Source: Anaerolineaceae bacterium (GTDB taxonomy: Bacteria > Chloroflexota > Anaerolineae > Anaerolineales > Anaerolineaceae). Taken from it: a stretch of 40,614 nt of DNA. The notes under the pieces are model-generated. The model made no database searches, was not told the origin of the DNA, and saw only the letters and a program-made list of their open reading frames with translations. Location: NCBI GenBank assembly GCA_003446605.1, contig DMDF01000081.1, forward strand, positions 1-40,614, in the 5' to 3' direction. Shown piece after piece: positions 13,934 through 22,948 of this stretch. The translations under genes were made by a program, and so were the position numbers. Position 1 is the first letter of the stretch. Every line of letters begins with the position of its first letter.

Positions 13934-14641
13934 TCAAACCACCTTTTTTTTTATAAGAGCAAGATAATGACTGTTCAATATTTTCAGAGATTCCAAAATT
14001 ACTGCTATGGACCATGATATTGGAACAATTCTGCGAGCAATTGGCGGCGCAAGGGTAATTTTGTGGAAAATAAAATAACAATCCGGAAACAGCTTTTTTA
14101 TTTCAGCTGGTTTAATTCCAGAAGTTTGTGGATTGGTAGGATTCCACCAAAAATCATACCAAATAATAGCGCCATCATCCTTCATCATACGCATCATTTC
14201 GCTTGCCATGTTCTTCTTAACCTGAATATCAAGAATAGAAGAAAAGGCTGTGAATTGCAGTAACAAATCAAAAGTTTTGGTTGCGTAAGGCAGCATTTGA
14301 GCATCCGAATTTACAAACTTTGATATTGGAAAATGGTCTCGCGCAACCATTAACCGATCAAACAATATATCGATACCGGAGACTTTCTTTGGGTCTGCGC
14401 CATACTTGATAAAATCCATCAAGACCCCACCTGAACCACAGCCAATTTCAAGGATGGTCTTATCCCGTAAATTTTCAAGATTTCCAGATTGTAACAACGC
14501 TAAGAGTTGGCGCTCCCGCTGCTGATAGATAAATAAATTTGATAAATTGAAATAAGAATAGTAACCCGAATGTTTACCCCGTTTTGAGCGATTATCATAT
14601 TCCTTGCGCAGACGAGTGATATCAGAATTTGGATCAGTCAA
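13934..14641 (-). CDS. Class I SAM-dependent methyltransferase
   Basis: The 235-residue protein has motif I ILEIGCGSGG at 63-72, then an acidic GIDIL at the end of strand 2 and a DLLLQFTAFSSI strand 4 segment, the Methyltransf_11/25 layout. A late DDGAIIWYDFWW corresponds to strand 5. The N-terminal third (SKRGKHSGYYSYFNLSNLFIYQQRERQLL) resembles methyltransferases of polysaccharide loci, so O-methylation of a sugar is likely but not provable. Its ATG lies 8 bases inside the 3' end of the glycosyltransferase gene, so it is coupled to it. It is more AT-rich than both neighbours and lies between an intact and a truncated copy of the glycosyltransferase 3' end, which suggests it came in by recombination. 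The C-terminus ends in a short basic tail. Confidence 0.82.
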   Translation of the reverse strand: MTDPNSDITRLRKEYDNRSKRGKHSGYYSYFNLSNLFIYQQRERQLLALLQSGNLENLRDKTILEIGCGSGGVLMDFIKYGADPKKVSGIDILFDRLMVARDHFPISKFVNSDAQMLPYATKTFDLLLQFTAFSSILDIQVKKNMASEMMRMMKDDGAIIWYDFWWNPTNPQTSGIKPAEIKKLFPDCYFIFHKITLAPPIARRIVPISWSIAVILESLKILNSHYLALIKKKVV

Positions 14642-15662
14642 GGGACACCTGAGGGACCTTCCCTTTTTTATCGTTCCAACGGTTATAGAACTTGAATAAT
14701 CCTATTAAAAAACCCAATCCGTAGCTGAGGTGGATGGTGGCGAAGGCGAGGGGTAACGGCCAGAAGTAGCGCCAACCCTCTCGTTTTGCTATGAGAAATG
14801 AAGCGAGCAGGTTGGCGAAGGTGTAGACTCCCACTAACCCGACCAGGGCGAACCAGCCCCAAGGGGTGAAGAGGGCTAATAAGGAGGTCAGGAGCAGCGC
14901 CAGGACGAAGCCGAGGGGGACGAACTGCCGGAGGCTCATCTGCTTTGGATGCTTCTGGAGGACCCGCACTTTGTAATAGCCGTATTGAAAGTATTGCTTC
15001 CAGAGCGATTGATAGGTTGAGCGGGAATGATAGTAACTTTTAATTTCAGGATTGCACAGGATGCGACCGCCAGCCTTGGTCAGCCGATAGCTGAATTCAT
15101 CATCCTGGTTGCGGACCAGTTCCTCGTCATACACCCCGATCTCTTCGTAAACCGATCGGTGACAGAAACCCATAAAGACAGAGTCCGTTTCCTCTTCACG
15201 CTCGGTGTAACGGTGACGTGCCCCTCCCACGCCAAATGGATGGCTCATCGCCAGGGCAATCGCTTCGCCGACCCGTGTGGCACTGACGGCACGTATCGTT
15301 CCCCCCACCATGTCGGCACACGTTCGCTGCAGGGTCGCCACCGCTTTTGACACATAATCAGGCGCTAAAATCACATGCCCGCTGACAATGCTGATGATCT
15401 CACCCCTGCAGACATCCAGGCCTAAATTCCAGGCAGCAGATTGAATGGTTTTTGGATTCCCAATTAACCGATAATTGGCATGCTCTTTGATCAAAGCCTT
15501 CACAATTTCCCGAGTACCATCAGTTGATCCCCCATCCAGAATGATAACCTCGAGCTTATCCGCAGGATATTCCTGGGCTTTTATGGAAGCGATCAAATCC
15601 TCAATGTGTTCGGCCTCGTTGCGAACGGCAACTAAAAGTGATACTGATGGCAAAGAATGCAT
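14634..15662 (-). CDS. GT2 glycosyltransferase, ExoA-like, with C-terminal membrane helices
   Basis: The 342-residue protein starts with a GT-A fold: SLLVAVRNEAEHI, then VIILDGGSTDGT (39-50), the nucleotide-sugar loop, and GGTIRA. RNQDDEFSYRL provides the catalytic Asp pair. Two to three hydrophobic helices follow at about 248-295 and 300-325. This matches succinoglycan-type ExoA enzymes, which add a sugar to a lipid-linked intermediate on the cytoplasmic face. GC content is higher than in the genes to its right, so it groups with the core block. Its 3' end overlaps the methyltransferase start, and a truncated copy of that 3' end survives at 13729-13928. Donor and acceptor are unknown. Confidence 0.88.
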   Translation of the reverse strand: MHSLPSVSLLVAVRNEAEHIEDLIASIKAQEYPADKLEVIILDGGSTDGTREIVKALIKEHANYRLIGNPKTIQSAAWNLGLDVCRGEIISIVSGHVILAPDYVSKAVATLQRTCADMVGGTIRAVSATRVGEAIALAMSHPFGVGGARHRYTEREEETDSVFMGFCHRSVYEEIGVYDEELVRNQDDEFSYRLTKAGGRILCNPEIKSYYHSRSTYQSLWKQYFQYGYYKVRVLQKHPKQMSLRQFVPLGFVLALLLTSLLALFTPWGWFALVGLVGVYTFANLLASFLIAKREGWRYFWPLPLAFATIHLSYGLGFLIGLFKFYNRWNDKKGKVPQVSLD

Positions 15663-15708
15663 AATTTAATTATTTTGATGTAGGAAAACAAAGTTTATCG
15701 GGGATTAA

Positions 15709-17103
15709 TTAGTCGGAAATTTTCACATTATCATTTCGTATGACTGCTTTAAACTTACCATTTGCGCCACGGGGAATCCTATCAACCTTTTCAAGGATAA
15801 CCTGCATTGGCCCTAACTTTTCTTGGATCAAGCAAATGAGCACATCATCATGGTCAAAATCATCCTCGGGAACAAATCGCAACCTTACCAAATCATTTTT
15901 TTCTTGGATTATCTGAGCTTCTTTTATTGGAATTTCAGCCTTAAAAATCGGGTCCATTCTACCTACTCGCCGACCGTCGATGGAGACGAGCACATCATCC
16001 ATACGCCCCTCAATTTCTTCCAGAATAGGGAGCGATCGGCTGCATTCACATTGCTGACTGCTCAACGATCCAAGATCCCCCACCTCATATCGAATTAAAG
16101 GCATATCTTCATTTATCAAACCTGTGGCAACTATTCTTCCCATATCACCAACAGGTAATACCTTATCTTCGTTCACATCCATAATTTCAACAAATCCATA
16201 TTCAGGCCATAAATGGATATTCCCAAATTCACATTCAGCACCACCTACAGATAATTCTGATACCCCATATGTGTTGACAACTTCACAATTGAAAACCTGA
16301 CTGATAATCTCTTTTTGATAATCAAAAAGCGGTTCCGCATTACTGATCGCCAATTCCAGCTTATAGCTTGGGAGATTTTTCTCCTTGATCATTTGTGCAA
16401 GGCTGGCAAGAGCAGATGGATAAGCAAGAATGTATTTTAGCTGATGCCTTTGGATAGCATCGTAATAGGCTTCAACATTAGTCTTAGAGATATGATACGA
16501 GGACAAATATAATTGATTGAAAGCTTGATTCCACACCCAAAAAGGCGGCGTTGTAGCATTTGGCTTGACAACCATCTGACCGCCAAGAATCCCCCAACGA
16601 TCCTCTAAAGACACCCCATGCCACCATCTTACACGAGCCTCATAAATTGCGTATGCGTTGTGGAGCGTCTTTTTACTCTGCCATAAAGATAATGGCGTGC
16701 CAGTAGAACCGCTTGTATGCTCAAGGTACATGCGTTTTCTTTTGCTAGAATCACATAGAAACTTCTTGGGGTCCTTGCGAACCTCTTCTTTTTTTAAGAT
16801 CGGCCAATTTTCCAACAACTCCCATGAAGCTGTGTCCCCTTTTTTTCTTCTCTCGCGCCATTGGTCCCGGTAATAAGGCACTTCAGTCGCCGCCTTATCT
16901 AAGATATAACCTAACCGTTCATTCTGCCATTCCGACCAGCTTTTTTGAGACCAGTAATCACGCGCCAATGCTTTTTGAATAAGTTTTTCTGTTTCAGAAC
17001 CATAACGCCACCAACGAAGTTGATAGCCCTTAAGTGATGCTGTTATTACACGTAATGGATATGGCAGATGATGATATATCGATAGTAAGGTTGGAAGGGT
17101 CAT
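15709..17103 (-). CDS. CapK/PaaK-like adenylate-forming enzyme
   Basis: The 464-residue protein has TSGSTGTP at 130-137, the phosphate-binding loop of adenylate-forming enzymes. NTYGVSE follows at 277-283 and a YEVGDLG segment near 345. A C-terminal RGANGKFKAV has the Lys expected in the mobile C-terminal domain. Family resemblance is to phenylacetate-CoA ligase-like CapK proteins, which recur in capsule loci. They probably activate an acyl or amino acid for attachment to the polysaccharide, but substrates are not established. The gene begins the AT-rich accessory block, and its ATG overlaps the stop of the GT4 gene upstream by four bases. The GNAT acyltransferase at 20749-21786 is a possible partner in decorating the polymer; that is inference. 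Confidence 0.85.
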   Translation of the reverse strand: MTLPTLLSIYHHLPYPLRVITASLKGYQLRWWRYGSETEKLIQKALARDYWSQKSWSEWQNERLGYILDKAATEVPYYRDQWRERRKKGDTASWELLENWPILKKEEVRKDPKKFLCDSSKRKRMYLEHTSGSTGTPLSLWQSKKTLHNAYAIYEARVRWWHGVSLEDRWGILGGQMVVKPNATTPPFWVWNQAFNQLYLSSYHISKTNVEAYYDAIQRHQLKYILAYPSALASLAQMIKEKNLPSYKLELAISNAEPLFDYQKEIISQVFNCEVVNTYGVSELSVGGAECEFGNIHLWPEYGFVEIMDVNEDKVLPVGDMGRIVATGLINEDMPLIRYEVGDLGSLSSQQCECSRSLPILEEIEGRMDDVLVSIDGRRVGRMDPIFKAEIPIKEAQIIQEKNDLVRLRFVPEDDFDHDDVLICLIQEKLGPMQVILEKVDRIPRGANGKFKAVIRNDNVKISD

Positions 17104-18170
17104 AGAACTTTAAGAATTTTTTCCCATCTGGGTAATATATTTTCCCAGTCGAATTGTTCTGCTTTTTTTCGAGCATTGGCAGATAATTTGTCAGCAAGAT
17201 CGGGTTCATTTAATATTTTTTTTACTGCTTTAGCCATTGCCACAGCGTCATCAGGTTGTACAAGCAGGGCATCAACACCATCTTCCAAAAGATATGGAAT
17301 ACCACCAACATTGGTACTGACAATACATAACCCGCAGGCCATAGCTTCAATGACACTCACAGGTGTGTTATCAATGTTTGTGGTATTGATAAAAATATCA
17401 CTTTTTGATAATTCATATGGTACCTGGCTTTTCGGAATACCCTTAATAATACTGATTTGTTGACTTACCCCATACTCTTGTGCGGTCTCAAGTGTCAAAT
17501 CCAAGCTGCCATCTCCTTTGTCAGGACCGACCATAGTTAGCAACACTTTTTGTCCCATTTTATTTAGTTCTATTACTACTTTAACTGCAAGTGTAGGGTT
17601 ATAAATGGAATGAAAAGACCGTAGCCAAATGAGCTTTGGCTTTGCAAAACCAATGCTCCTATATGGATATTTGGATAATTCAATTATGTTCGGAATAGTT
17701 ATACACGAAAAACCTAATTTATTAATAGATTTTGCTAAATACTCTGAAGGAGCAACAAATTTATCAGCCCTGTTAAAAACTTGGCGAGCCCAACAAGGTT
17801 TCCTTTCTACCAAATTAGGAATATTACCACCGTGAACATGAAAAATCATTGGTAATCCTAAGAATTTCCCCAACCAACTGCAAATATCAACATAAATAAA
17901 ACTTAGACCACTGTAAACCTGAATAATCAGGATATCAATATCTCTATGTCTTGATAAAATTGTAAATAGCATATCAAATAGCCTAATCACCTTATTATTT
18001 TTACTTGAGGCGAGCACAATCGGATAACCTGCTTGATTGAATTTATCAGCAATGATGTGGCCCATCGTAAGGTTACCACCTGAATCTCCCCCCAACATGG
18101 AACCAACAAACCCCAAACAAATATTTTGGGCTATATCTTTTCTAGGCACCGAAAAATTTTGTATAGACAT
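17100..18170 (-). CDS. GT4-family glycosyltransferase
   Basis: The 356-residue protein has two Rossmann-like halves. The N-terminal half carries GSMLGGDSGGN and FHVHGGN; the C-terminal half is a Glycos_transf_1 domain with LTMVGPDKGDG, SKSDIFINTTN and PVSVIEAMACGL. The Glu of EAMACG is the nucleotide-ribose ligand of GT4 retaining enzymes. It ends with FDWENILPRWEKIL, typical for the family. There is no signal peptide or membrane helix, so it should act at the inner face of the membrane. The start overlaps the CapA-like gene by 29 bases; a GGATG stretch upstream is a weak ribosome site. Sugar specificity cannot be told. Confidence 0.88.
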   Translation of the reverse strand: MSIQNFSVPRKDIAQNICLGFVGSMLGGDSGGNLTMGHIIADKFNQAGYPIVLASSKNNKVIRLFDMLFTILSRHRDIDILIIQVYSGLSFIYVDICSWLGKFLGLPMIFHVHGGNIPNLVERKPCWARQVFNRADKFVAPSEYLAKSINKLGFSCITIPNIIELSKYPYRSIGFAKPKLIWLRSFHSIYNPTLAVKVVIELNKMGQKVLLTMVGPDKGDGSLDLTLETAQEYGVSQQISIIKGIPKSQVPYELSKSDIFINTTNIDNTPVSVIEAMACGLCIVSTNVGGIPYLLEDGVDALLVQPDDAVAMAKAVKKILNEPDLADKLSANARKKAEQFDWENILPRWEKILKVL

Positions 18171-19326
18171 AAGAAATTAACATCCTAACATGCTCAAAAC
18201 GCAGGTGGGTTAATTGGCTAAACACAAATTTCCAATTGCCATTTTTTATATGAAAACCCATTACTTTGATGATAGGCATTGCATTCCGCTCTGCACGTTG
18301 TTGATGATACAAATCTCTGTAATCATATTTAATGTCTTCACTAATCCTGATTAATCGCTCTAAAATCAATCTCCCTCGTTGACCAACAGCCCAATGAACA
18401 TTAAAATCCTCATCAAAGTATGTTGGTAATGCAAAGGCTGAGTGAATCCCAGATTTATTAACATTAAATACAAAAACTGCTGATTCAGTTTGCTCTTTTG
18501 CCAGAATTGGGATTTCAACATTTCCTTCTTTAATATCAAGCAAAAAATTTCCTAAATTGAAACAACAAATATTATTGTTTCTGTAGACCTGGACGCCTTG
18601 AAGAACATGGGCATGATGCAGCAATATTAAGTTTGCACCAGATTCAAGTAATTTTTCCATTGTTTCTTTAATTTCTGGTTTAGGATAGTCAAGATACATT
18701 TGACCAGCATGTATACTTATTATTAGGGTATCAACTTTTGCCTTGGATTTACGAATTGCTTGAATAAGCTCAGCTTCTTCATATTCCCAGTAACCAACCG
18801 ATGAGAAATTTTGTTTTACATGTGTTCGCCCACAGCCAATCCACCCAATTTTTAATCCATTTATTTCAATAATACGTAATTTTTTTACTTCTTTTATAGT
18901 TTGTCCAGCACCTAAAGGAAGGATGTTGTTTATGTTTAGATGCTGAATTGTCTTACGTAATCCCTCCTCACCATAATCAAGGATATGGTTGTTTGCGACA
19001 TGCAGGATATTAAACCCACACATTGCTAGAAGATTGGCATTTTCTGGATCACTAGCAAACATTTTCGTTGTTGAGTCTTCAATCAATGGGGTTTCAAGGT
19101 TTCCAAAAACCAGATCACCTGATACAAGGAAGGGTAAAACCTCATCAAAAATTCTACTATCAGTGTTATTGTTTTTTATCTTAGTTTGAATTCTCCCGGA
19201 AAATCCTATATCGCCAACTGCAATTATTTTAACAAAATCCTCAGTTGACATATCTTTCTTTAAAATTAAGGTGTCCAAAAACTGGGGCAAGTCCTGAAAA
19301 AAAATCGGGGCAGGTTTAATTTCCAT
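18142..19326 (-). CDS. CapA/PgsA-family metallophosphatase-like protein
   Basis: The 394-residue protein matches the PGA_cap (PF09587) pattern. GDIGFSG lies at 38-44, SGDLVFGNLETPL at 69-81 and VANNHILDYGEEG at 110-122 with the metal-site Asn-His. SIHAG follows at 204-208, LLHHAHVLQGV at 235-245 and NLGNFLLD at 257-264. CapA is needed for poly-gamma-glutamate capsule production in Bacillus, and homologues occur in many other polysaccharide loci with uncharacterised roles. No signal peptide or N-terminal helix is visible, unlike Bacillus CapA, so this copy may be cytoplasmic. The C-terminal 90 residues, after the domain, are family-unassigned. A 70-base gap separates it from the ligase-like gene upstream. 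Confidence 0.85.
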   Translation of the reverse strand: MEIKPAPIFFQDLPQFLDTLILKKDMSTEDFVKIIAVGDIGFSGRIQTKIKNNNTDSRIFDEVLPFLVSGDLVFGNLETPLIEDSTTKMFASDPENANLLAMCGFNILHVANNHILDYGEEGLRKTIQHLNINNILPLGAGQTIKEVKKLRIIEINGLKIGWIGCGRTHVKQNFSSVGYWEYEEAELIQAIRKSKAKVDTLIISIHAGQMYLDYPKPEIKETMEKLLESGANLILLHHAHVLQGVQVYRNNNICCFNLGNFLLDIKEGNVEIPILAKEQTESAVFVFNVNKSGIHSAFALPTYFDEDFNVHWAVGQRGRLILERLIRISEDIKYDYRDLYHQQRAERNAMPIIKVMGFHIKNGNWKFVFSQLTHLRFEHVRMLISYVYTKFFGA

Positions 19327-19395
19327 TTTAAAATTTTATCTTTCCTTCGACAATAAACTCTATTTAGTTAAGAAATAGATAATCCAGAAAAAAAT

Positions 19396-20748
19396 TTATT
19401 CAGGCTCTTCAAATTTGTAATTTAAAAATGCTAGTGCTATCATAAAAGATGGTGCAACTAACCTGGTTGCAGAATGGGCCATGAACAAAACCCCCCAGGT
19501 TAGAAAGGCGACTATAAAGGCTTTACTTTGTAGATTTGTCTTTTTAAGGAACCTGCTTAAAATCATCTCAAGAAAAATTAACAAAGATAAAAATCCAAAA
19601 ATCCCATGTTCAGCTAGCATTCTTGAATATTCAGTATGAGAGCTTGAATATCTGAAGTAAATAGCATGGTAAGGCTTTGATTGAAATGGTCCAACCCCAA
19701 GTATTGGATGCCGCTTAAAAACCTCTAAATCTGAGAGGATAATTTCCCAGCGACCAGTGGTCCCAAAATCAGAATACCGTTCAGTGGTTGCCCCCATGGT
19801 GAATCTGTCAAGGGCAGGGAAAAACACAAAATAGAACAGGCTAAATAATACAGCCATTATTAAGAAGTATCTATTCCGAATCGTCTTATTACGGATGAAA
19901 AATAATGAAGCAGCAATAATAGCACCTATGGGCGTCCATGAACCTCCTCTTGAAAAGGTGAGTATTGTTTGAACAAACAACCAAATCGCAATAAGGCCAA
20001 CAAAAAAACTAATGAATTTATGATTTTGTTCATTTATAATAAAAAGAAAGGCTGCCAATGCACCTAAACCTAATATGGAAGATACTTGATTAGGTCCTAT
20101 GCCACCGGATGTAACAAACAGTGAATTTGCAGAAAAAGTAATTTCATCAGCAGAAATAATCCCAAAAGTCACTAAAATACCCCAACTTGTAATAGGCGCC
20201 ATCATTCCTATCAATAATTTTTTCATATTTGATTGATTGAACGTGATTGAATCAAGAAAAAGGATTGCAAAAGCGAGAGCCATGGGGCCAGCTAGACTAA
20301 ATGCTATTTCTTCTCTATCAAAACTGGGCATGATTAATATTGAAGGAAGCAGAAGCAAAAAGTAAATGAGCGGTGTAATCTTAATTTTTGAATTATTTTT
20401 ATAGCGCAATAAACCAAGAATTGCAAAACCTGTTATTGCATATTTCCCCGTTTCCCAGAAAATATTCGCATGTGTTCCCCGCCATAATAATTCAGCACCT
20501 GTGATATAACTCATCAGGTAAATCAAACGGGAGGGATGTTTATCGTTAATGATGAAATAAAGACCCACAATGATGGTGGTTACTGCATGTATTGTGGAAA
20601 AAATTGGGTTATATTGTAATAAGAATCCCAATGGTAGGTGCAACAATAAAAACCAGATCGCTCGATTTGGATTGAAAGCATCATCATCTTTGTTGGATTG
20701 AATCTTTGCTTTATTAAAATAATTTTCGTTTCTGTTTAACATACTCAT
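19396..20748 (-). CDS. O-antigen ligase/polymerase-like membrane protein (Wzy_C family)
   Basis: The 450-residue protein has about ten to twelve hydrophobic segments spread over its length. The long outside loop between the last clusters holds RGGSWTPIG, then GVGPFQSKPYHAIYF and SSSHTEYSRMLAEHGIFGF. The GxGPxxx...H.EY...LAE.G..G pattern is characteristic of the Wzy_C domain shared by O-antigen ligases and polymerases. In this setting it is more likely the polymerase working with the Wzz/BY-kinase at 11695-13554 than a lipopolysaccharide ligase, but the two roles cannot be separated by sequence. Its ATG follows the stop of the GNAT gene directly (TAAATG). The nearby ATG two codons downstream is an alternative start. 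Confidence 0.85.
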   Translation of the reverse strand: MSMLNRNENYFNKAKIQSNKDDDAFNPNRAIWFLLLHLPLGFLLQYNPIFSTIHAVTTIIVGLYFIINDKHPSRLIYLMSYITGAELLWRGTHANIFWETGKYAITGFAILGLLRYKNNSKIKITPLIYFLLLLPSILIMPSFDREEIAFSLAGPMALAFAILFLDSITFNQSNMKKLLIGMMAPITSWGILVTFGIISADEITFSANSLFVTSGGIGPNQVSSILGLGALAAFLFIINEQNHKFISFFVGLIAIWLFVQTILTFSRGGSWTPIGAIIAASLFFIRNKTIRNRYFLIMAVLFSLFYFVFFPALDRFTMGATTERYSDFGTTGRWEIILSDLEVFKRHPILGVGPFQSKPYHAIYFRYSSSHTEYSRMLAEHGIFGFLSLLIFLEMILSRFLKKTNLQSKAFIVAFLTWGVLFMAHSATRLVAPSFMIALAFLNYKFEEPE

Positions 20749-21786
20749 TTAAACAATTTCATCGTTATCACTATCTGCGAGTGTCCAATAGATTTTTCTA
20801 TCTAATTCAGTCATTAAATCATGATCGGTACTAAGCCAACAAAACCTGGCTTTTGAATTGAATAAAAACCCTAAATGCATTAACAAATTTTTTAAAGAAG
20901 TAAGCGTAGCCATTATTGTTATCTGGGTTGAATTGTTTTTTATAGCATCTGATATCACACAAAACAATAGGTCCTTAATCTTTTCTATATGGTCAAAATC
21001 GCCATATAAATCCAAAATACGGGTAATTCGATCGCCTTTATGTACAAAGTTTCGGGTAATAGCATAATGCGTTAACTGGTCATCAGATCTGGAAACATAA
21101 TAATCCAAATTACCCTTGTAGGGAGCTTCCATAAAACGATGGGTGAAATATTCCGCATCTCGATGTGTTGTGGAAAAATTTTTTGGTGGAAAATTTTTGA
21201 AAATCTTAGCGAAATCCTCCACCGAAGGCTGATTTACTCTGTAAGAATACTTTGGTTTGTAATTTTTTAGCATCTTACGATACAAGCTCATAATAGGGCT
21301 GAGGACCGCAGCGCCAGTTTTCAATATAATTTTGCGAAACCCGGAAGACTTGCGAACTTGGGTTACCTTAAGCGGTCTCAGTGGGAGGAGTTTTGTGGTT
21401 AAATCATCCCTGACACCCCAACTGTGTTTTTTGTGGATGAATGCTGTTTCATTAGGAAATCCTAACTTTAATATTTCCATTTCTTTTAATTTTTTATCAA
21501 AACTGGACTGTAAACCTCTACGGCGATGTTCTGGTGCGATAATTAAATCAAGCCACCAGTAGGCTGGTATTGTATTATGATCCACAACAATTTTTGTTGG
21601 AATGATAGCACAATATCCCACCACATTTTCCTCTGATAAAATCACCCACCTGTTATGATTACCACAATGCCACCAATCACCGTGTTCTTGCAAAAAATTA
21701 CATTTTTCTTGTACAAAAAAACGGCACAAGAATGTATGCAATTTTTCTGGAGGAACATCTGAAGCTGTAACAATGTGATAACTCAT
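20749..21786 (-). CDS. GNAT-family acyltransferase
   Basis: The 345-residue protein carries a GNAT fold in its N-terminal half: RWVILSEENVVGYCAIIP, then WLDLIIAPEHRRRGLQSSF, the acyl-CoA loop (PEHRRRGLQ). The C-terminal half resembles a second degenerate GNAT-like domain with THRDAEYFTHRF and the DLYGDFDHIEKIKDLL segment. Such two-domain GNATs are common in capsule loci, where they are thought to acetylate or aminoacylate an amino sugar. Substrate is unknown. The start codon shares one base with the stop of the GT4 gene upstream (TGATG), and its own stop is followed directly by the ligase/polymerase ATG, so all three are translationally linked. Confidence 0.8.
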   Translation of the reverse strand: MSYHIVTASDVPPEKLHTFLCRFFVQEKCNFLQEHGDWWHCGNHNRWVILSEENVVGYCAIIPTKIVVDHNTIPAYWWLDLIIAPEHRRRGLQSSFDKKLKEMEILKLGFPNETAFIHKKHSWGVRDDLTTKLLPLRPLKVTQVRKSSGFRKIILKTGAAVLSPIMSLYRKMLKNYKPKYSYRVNQPSVEDFAKIFKNFPPKNFSTTHRDAEYFTHRFMEAPYKGNLDYYVSRSDDQLTHYAITRNFVHKGDRITRILDLYGDFDHIEKIKDLLFCVISDAIKNNSTQITIMATLTSLKNLLMHLGFLFNSKARFCWLSTDHDLMTELDRKIYWTLADSDNDEIV

Positions 21787-22940
21787 CAGGACCTTTCAAC
21801 TAAGGAAAAATAAATGTTTCTTAACTTACGACTTATTTCCTCACATGAATGTTGTGAAACTGCCAGTTCTTTTCCTGCTGATCCCATTTCCTCAGCCATA
21901 TCTGGGTCTGAAAGAAGCCTTTTCAAAGCTTGGGCAAAACCCTCAACATCTCCAGGATCAACCAAGAGACCATTAATTTCTTTCTTCACAATTTGTGGTA
22001 TTCCTCCCACATTTGTGCCAATTACTGGACGACCGGCTGCCATTGCCTCAAGAATAACATTTGGGGTTCCTTCAAAATCAGACAAAAGACAGACGATAAA
22101 TATATCATGCATTAATTTTGGGACGTTATCATGGAACCCATACAAGATGATTTTATCAGTCATCCCTAAATCAATAATCAATTTTTCTAGGTTTTTAATA
22201 TAAGTTTGTTCAAAATCAAATGGTTGTCCTAAAATAACCCCAACAATATTTGGAAAGTCTTCATTTACCTTTGCAAGCCCTTGAATAAAGATATGATGGT
22301 TTTTATTTTTGGTAATATTCCCAATTGATGCAATTATCTTTTTGTTGACAGTAATGTCTGATCCAAGCAGCTCTTCACCAAATGGAAATGTAACTTTTTC
22401 CTGAATTTCTACACAATTTTCTAATAAGATGATTTTATTTCGTGGTATCTTGAGACTTGTGAGTTCGTTCAATATAGAATCGGCGTTAACAAAAAGATAT
22501 TGTGTGCTGGACAAGCATAAGTATCTAAATAACTTTGATAATTTATTAAATCCCCTGTTTTTGATCGAGGCTCTTAAGGAGCCTATTCGAACCGGAATCC
22601 CAGTTAAAAAGCCAACTATCCCAGCATAGGGATTATCATGGAGAGTCCAAGAATGAACAATATGTGGCTTAACGGCTTTGAATATCTTAAATAGAAATTT
22701 TATTCTGTTAAAGATCCCTTTTTTATCTTCAGGAATTTCATAAACTTGAATTCCCAATGACAGCAATTCATCATTGTAAACCGAATAATTACTGGGATTA
22801 AACACAATAACGTATGGGGAAAATAAATCTAAATCCATATGTTTCAGAAGTAAATATAATTGGCGTTCACTTCCACCCTTGCCAAATTGTCCGATTAAGT
22901 AAACAATTTTAATTTTTTTTGACATTTCATAATCATTCAT
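21786..22940 (-). CDS. GT4-family glycosyltransferase
   Basis: The 384-residue GT-B enzyme opens with KIKIVYLIGQFGKGGSERQL, whose GGSERQ loop is typical of GT4. HIVHSWTLHDNPYAG follows, and the C-terminal domain has IASIGNITKNKNH, FEGTPNVILEAMAAGRPVIGT and the terminal helix CEEISRKLRNIY. Glu in the EAMAAGRP box is the likely donor-binding residue. It is a cytoplasmic or membrane-peripheral glycosyltransferase of unknown sugar specificity. Met6 (MSKKIKIV) is an alternative start; neither Met has a good Shine-Dalgarno. The gene begins 8 bases after the polysaccharide deacetylase stop, in a tightly packed operon. Confidence 0.88.
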   Translation of the reverse strand: MNDYEMSKKIKIVYLIGQFGKGGSERQLYLLLKHMDLDLFSPYVIVFNPSNYSVYNDELLSLGIQVYEIPEDKKGIFNRIKFLFKIFKAVKPHIVHSWTLHDNPYAGIVGFLTGIPVRIGSLRASIKNRGFNKLSKLFRYLCLSSTQYLFVNADSILNELTSLKIPRNKIILLENCVEIQEKVTFPFGEELLGSDITVNKKIIASIGNITKNKNHHIFIQGLAKVNEDFPNIVGVILGQPFDFEQTYIKNLEKLIIDLGMTDKIILYGFHDNVPKLMHDIFIVCLLSDFEGTPNVILEAMAAGRPVIGTNVGGIPQIVKKEINGLLVDPGDVEGFAQALKRLLSDPDMAEEMGSAGKELAVSQHSCEEISRKLRNIYFSLVERS

Positions 22941-22948
22941 GAATTTGA

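Noticed and set aside
19396..20748. Calling the Wzy_C-type protein an O-antigen ligase of LPS
   Set aside because: The family does not separate ligase from polymerase, and no lipid A-core genes are seen; kept as ligase/polymerase-like.
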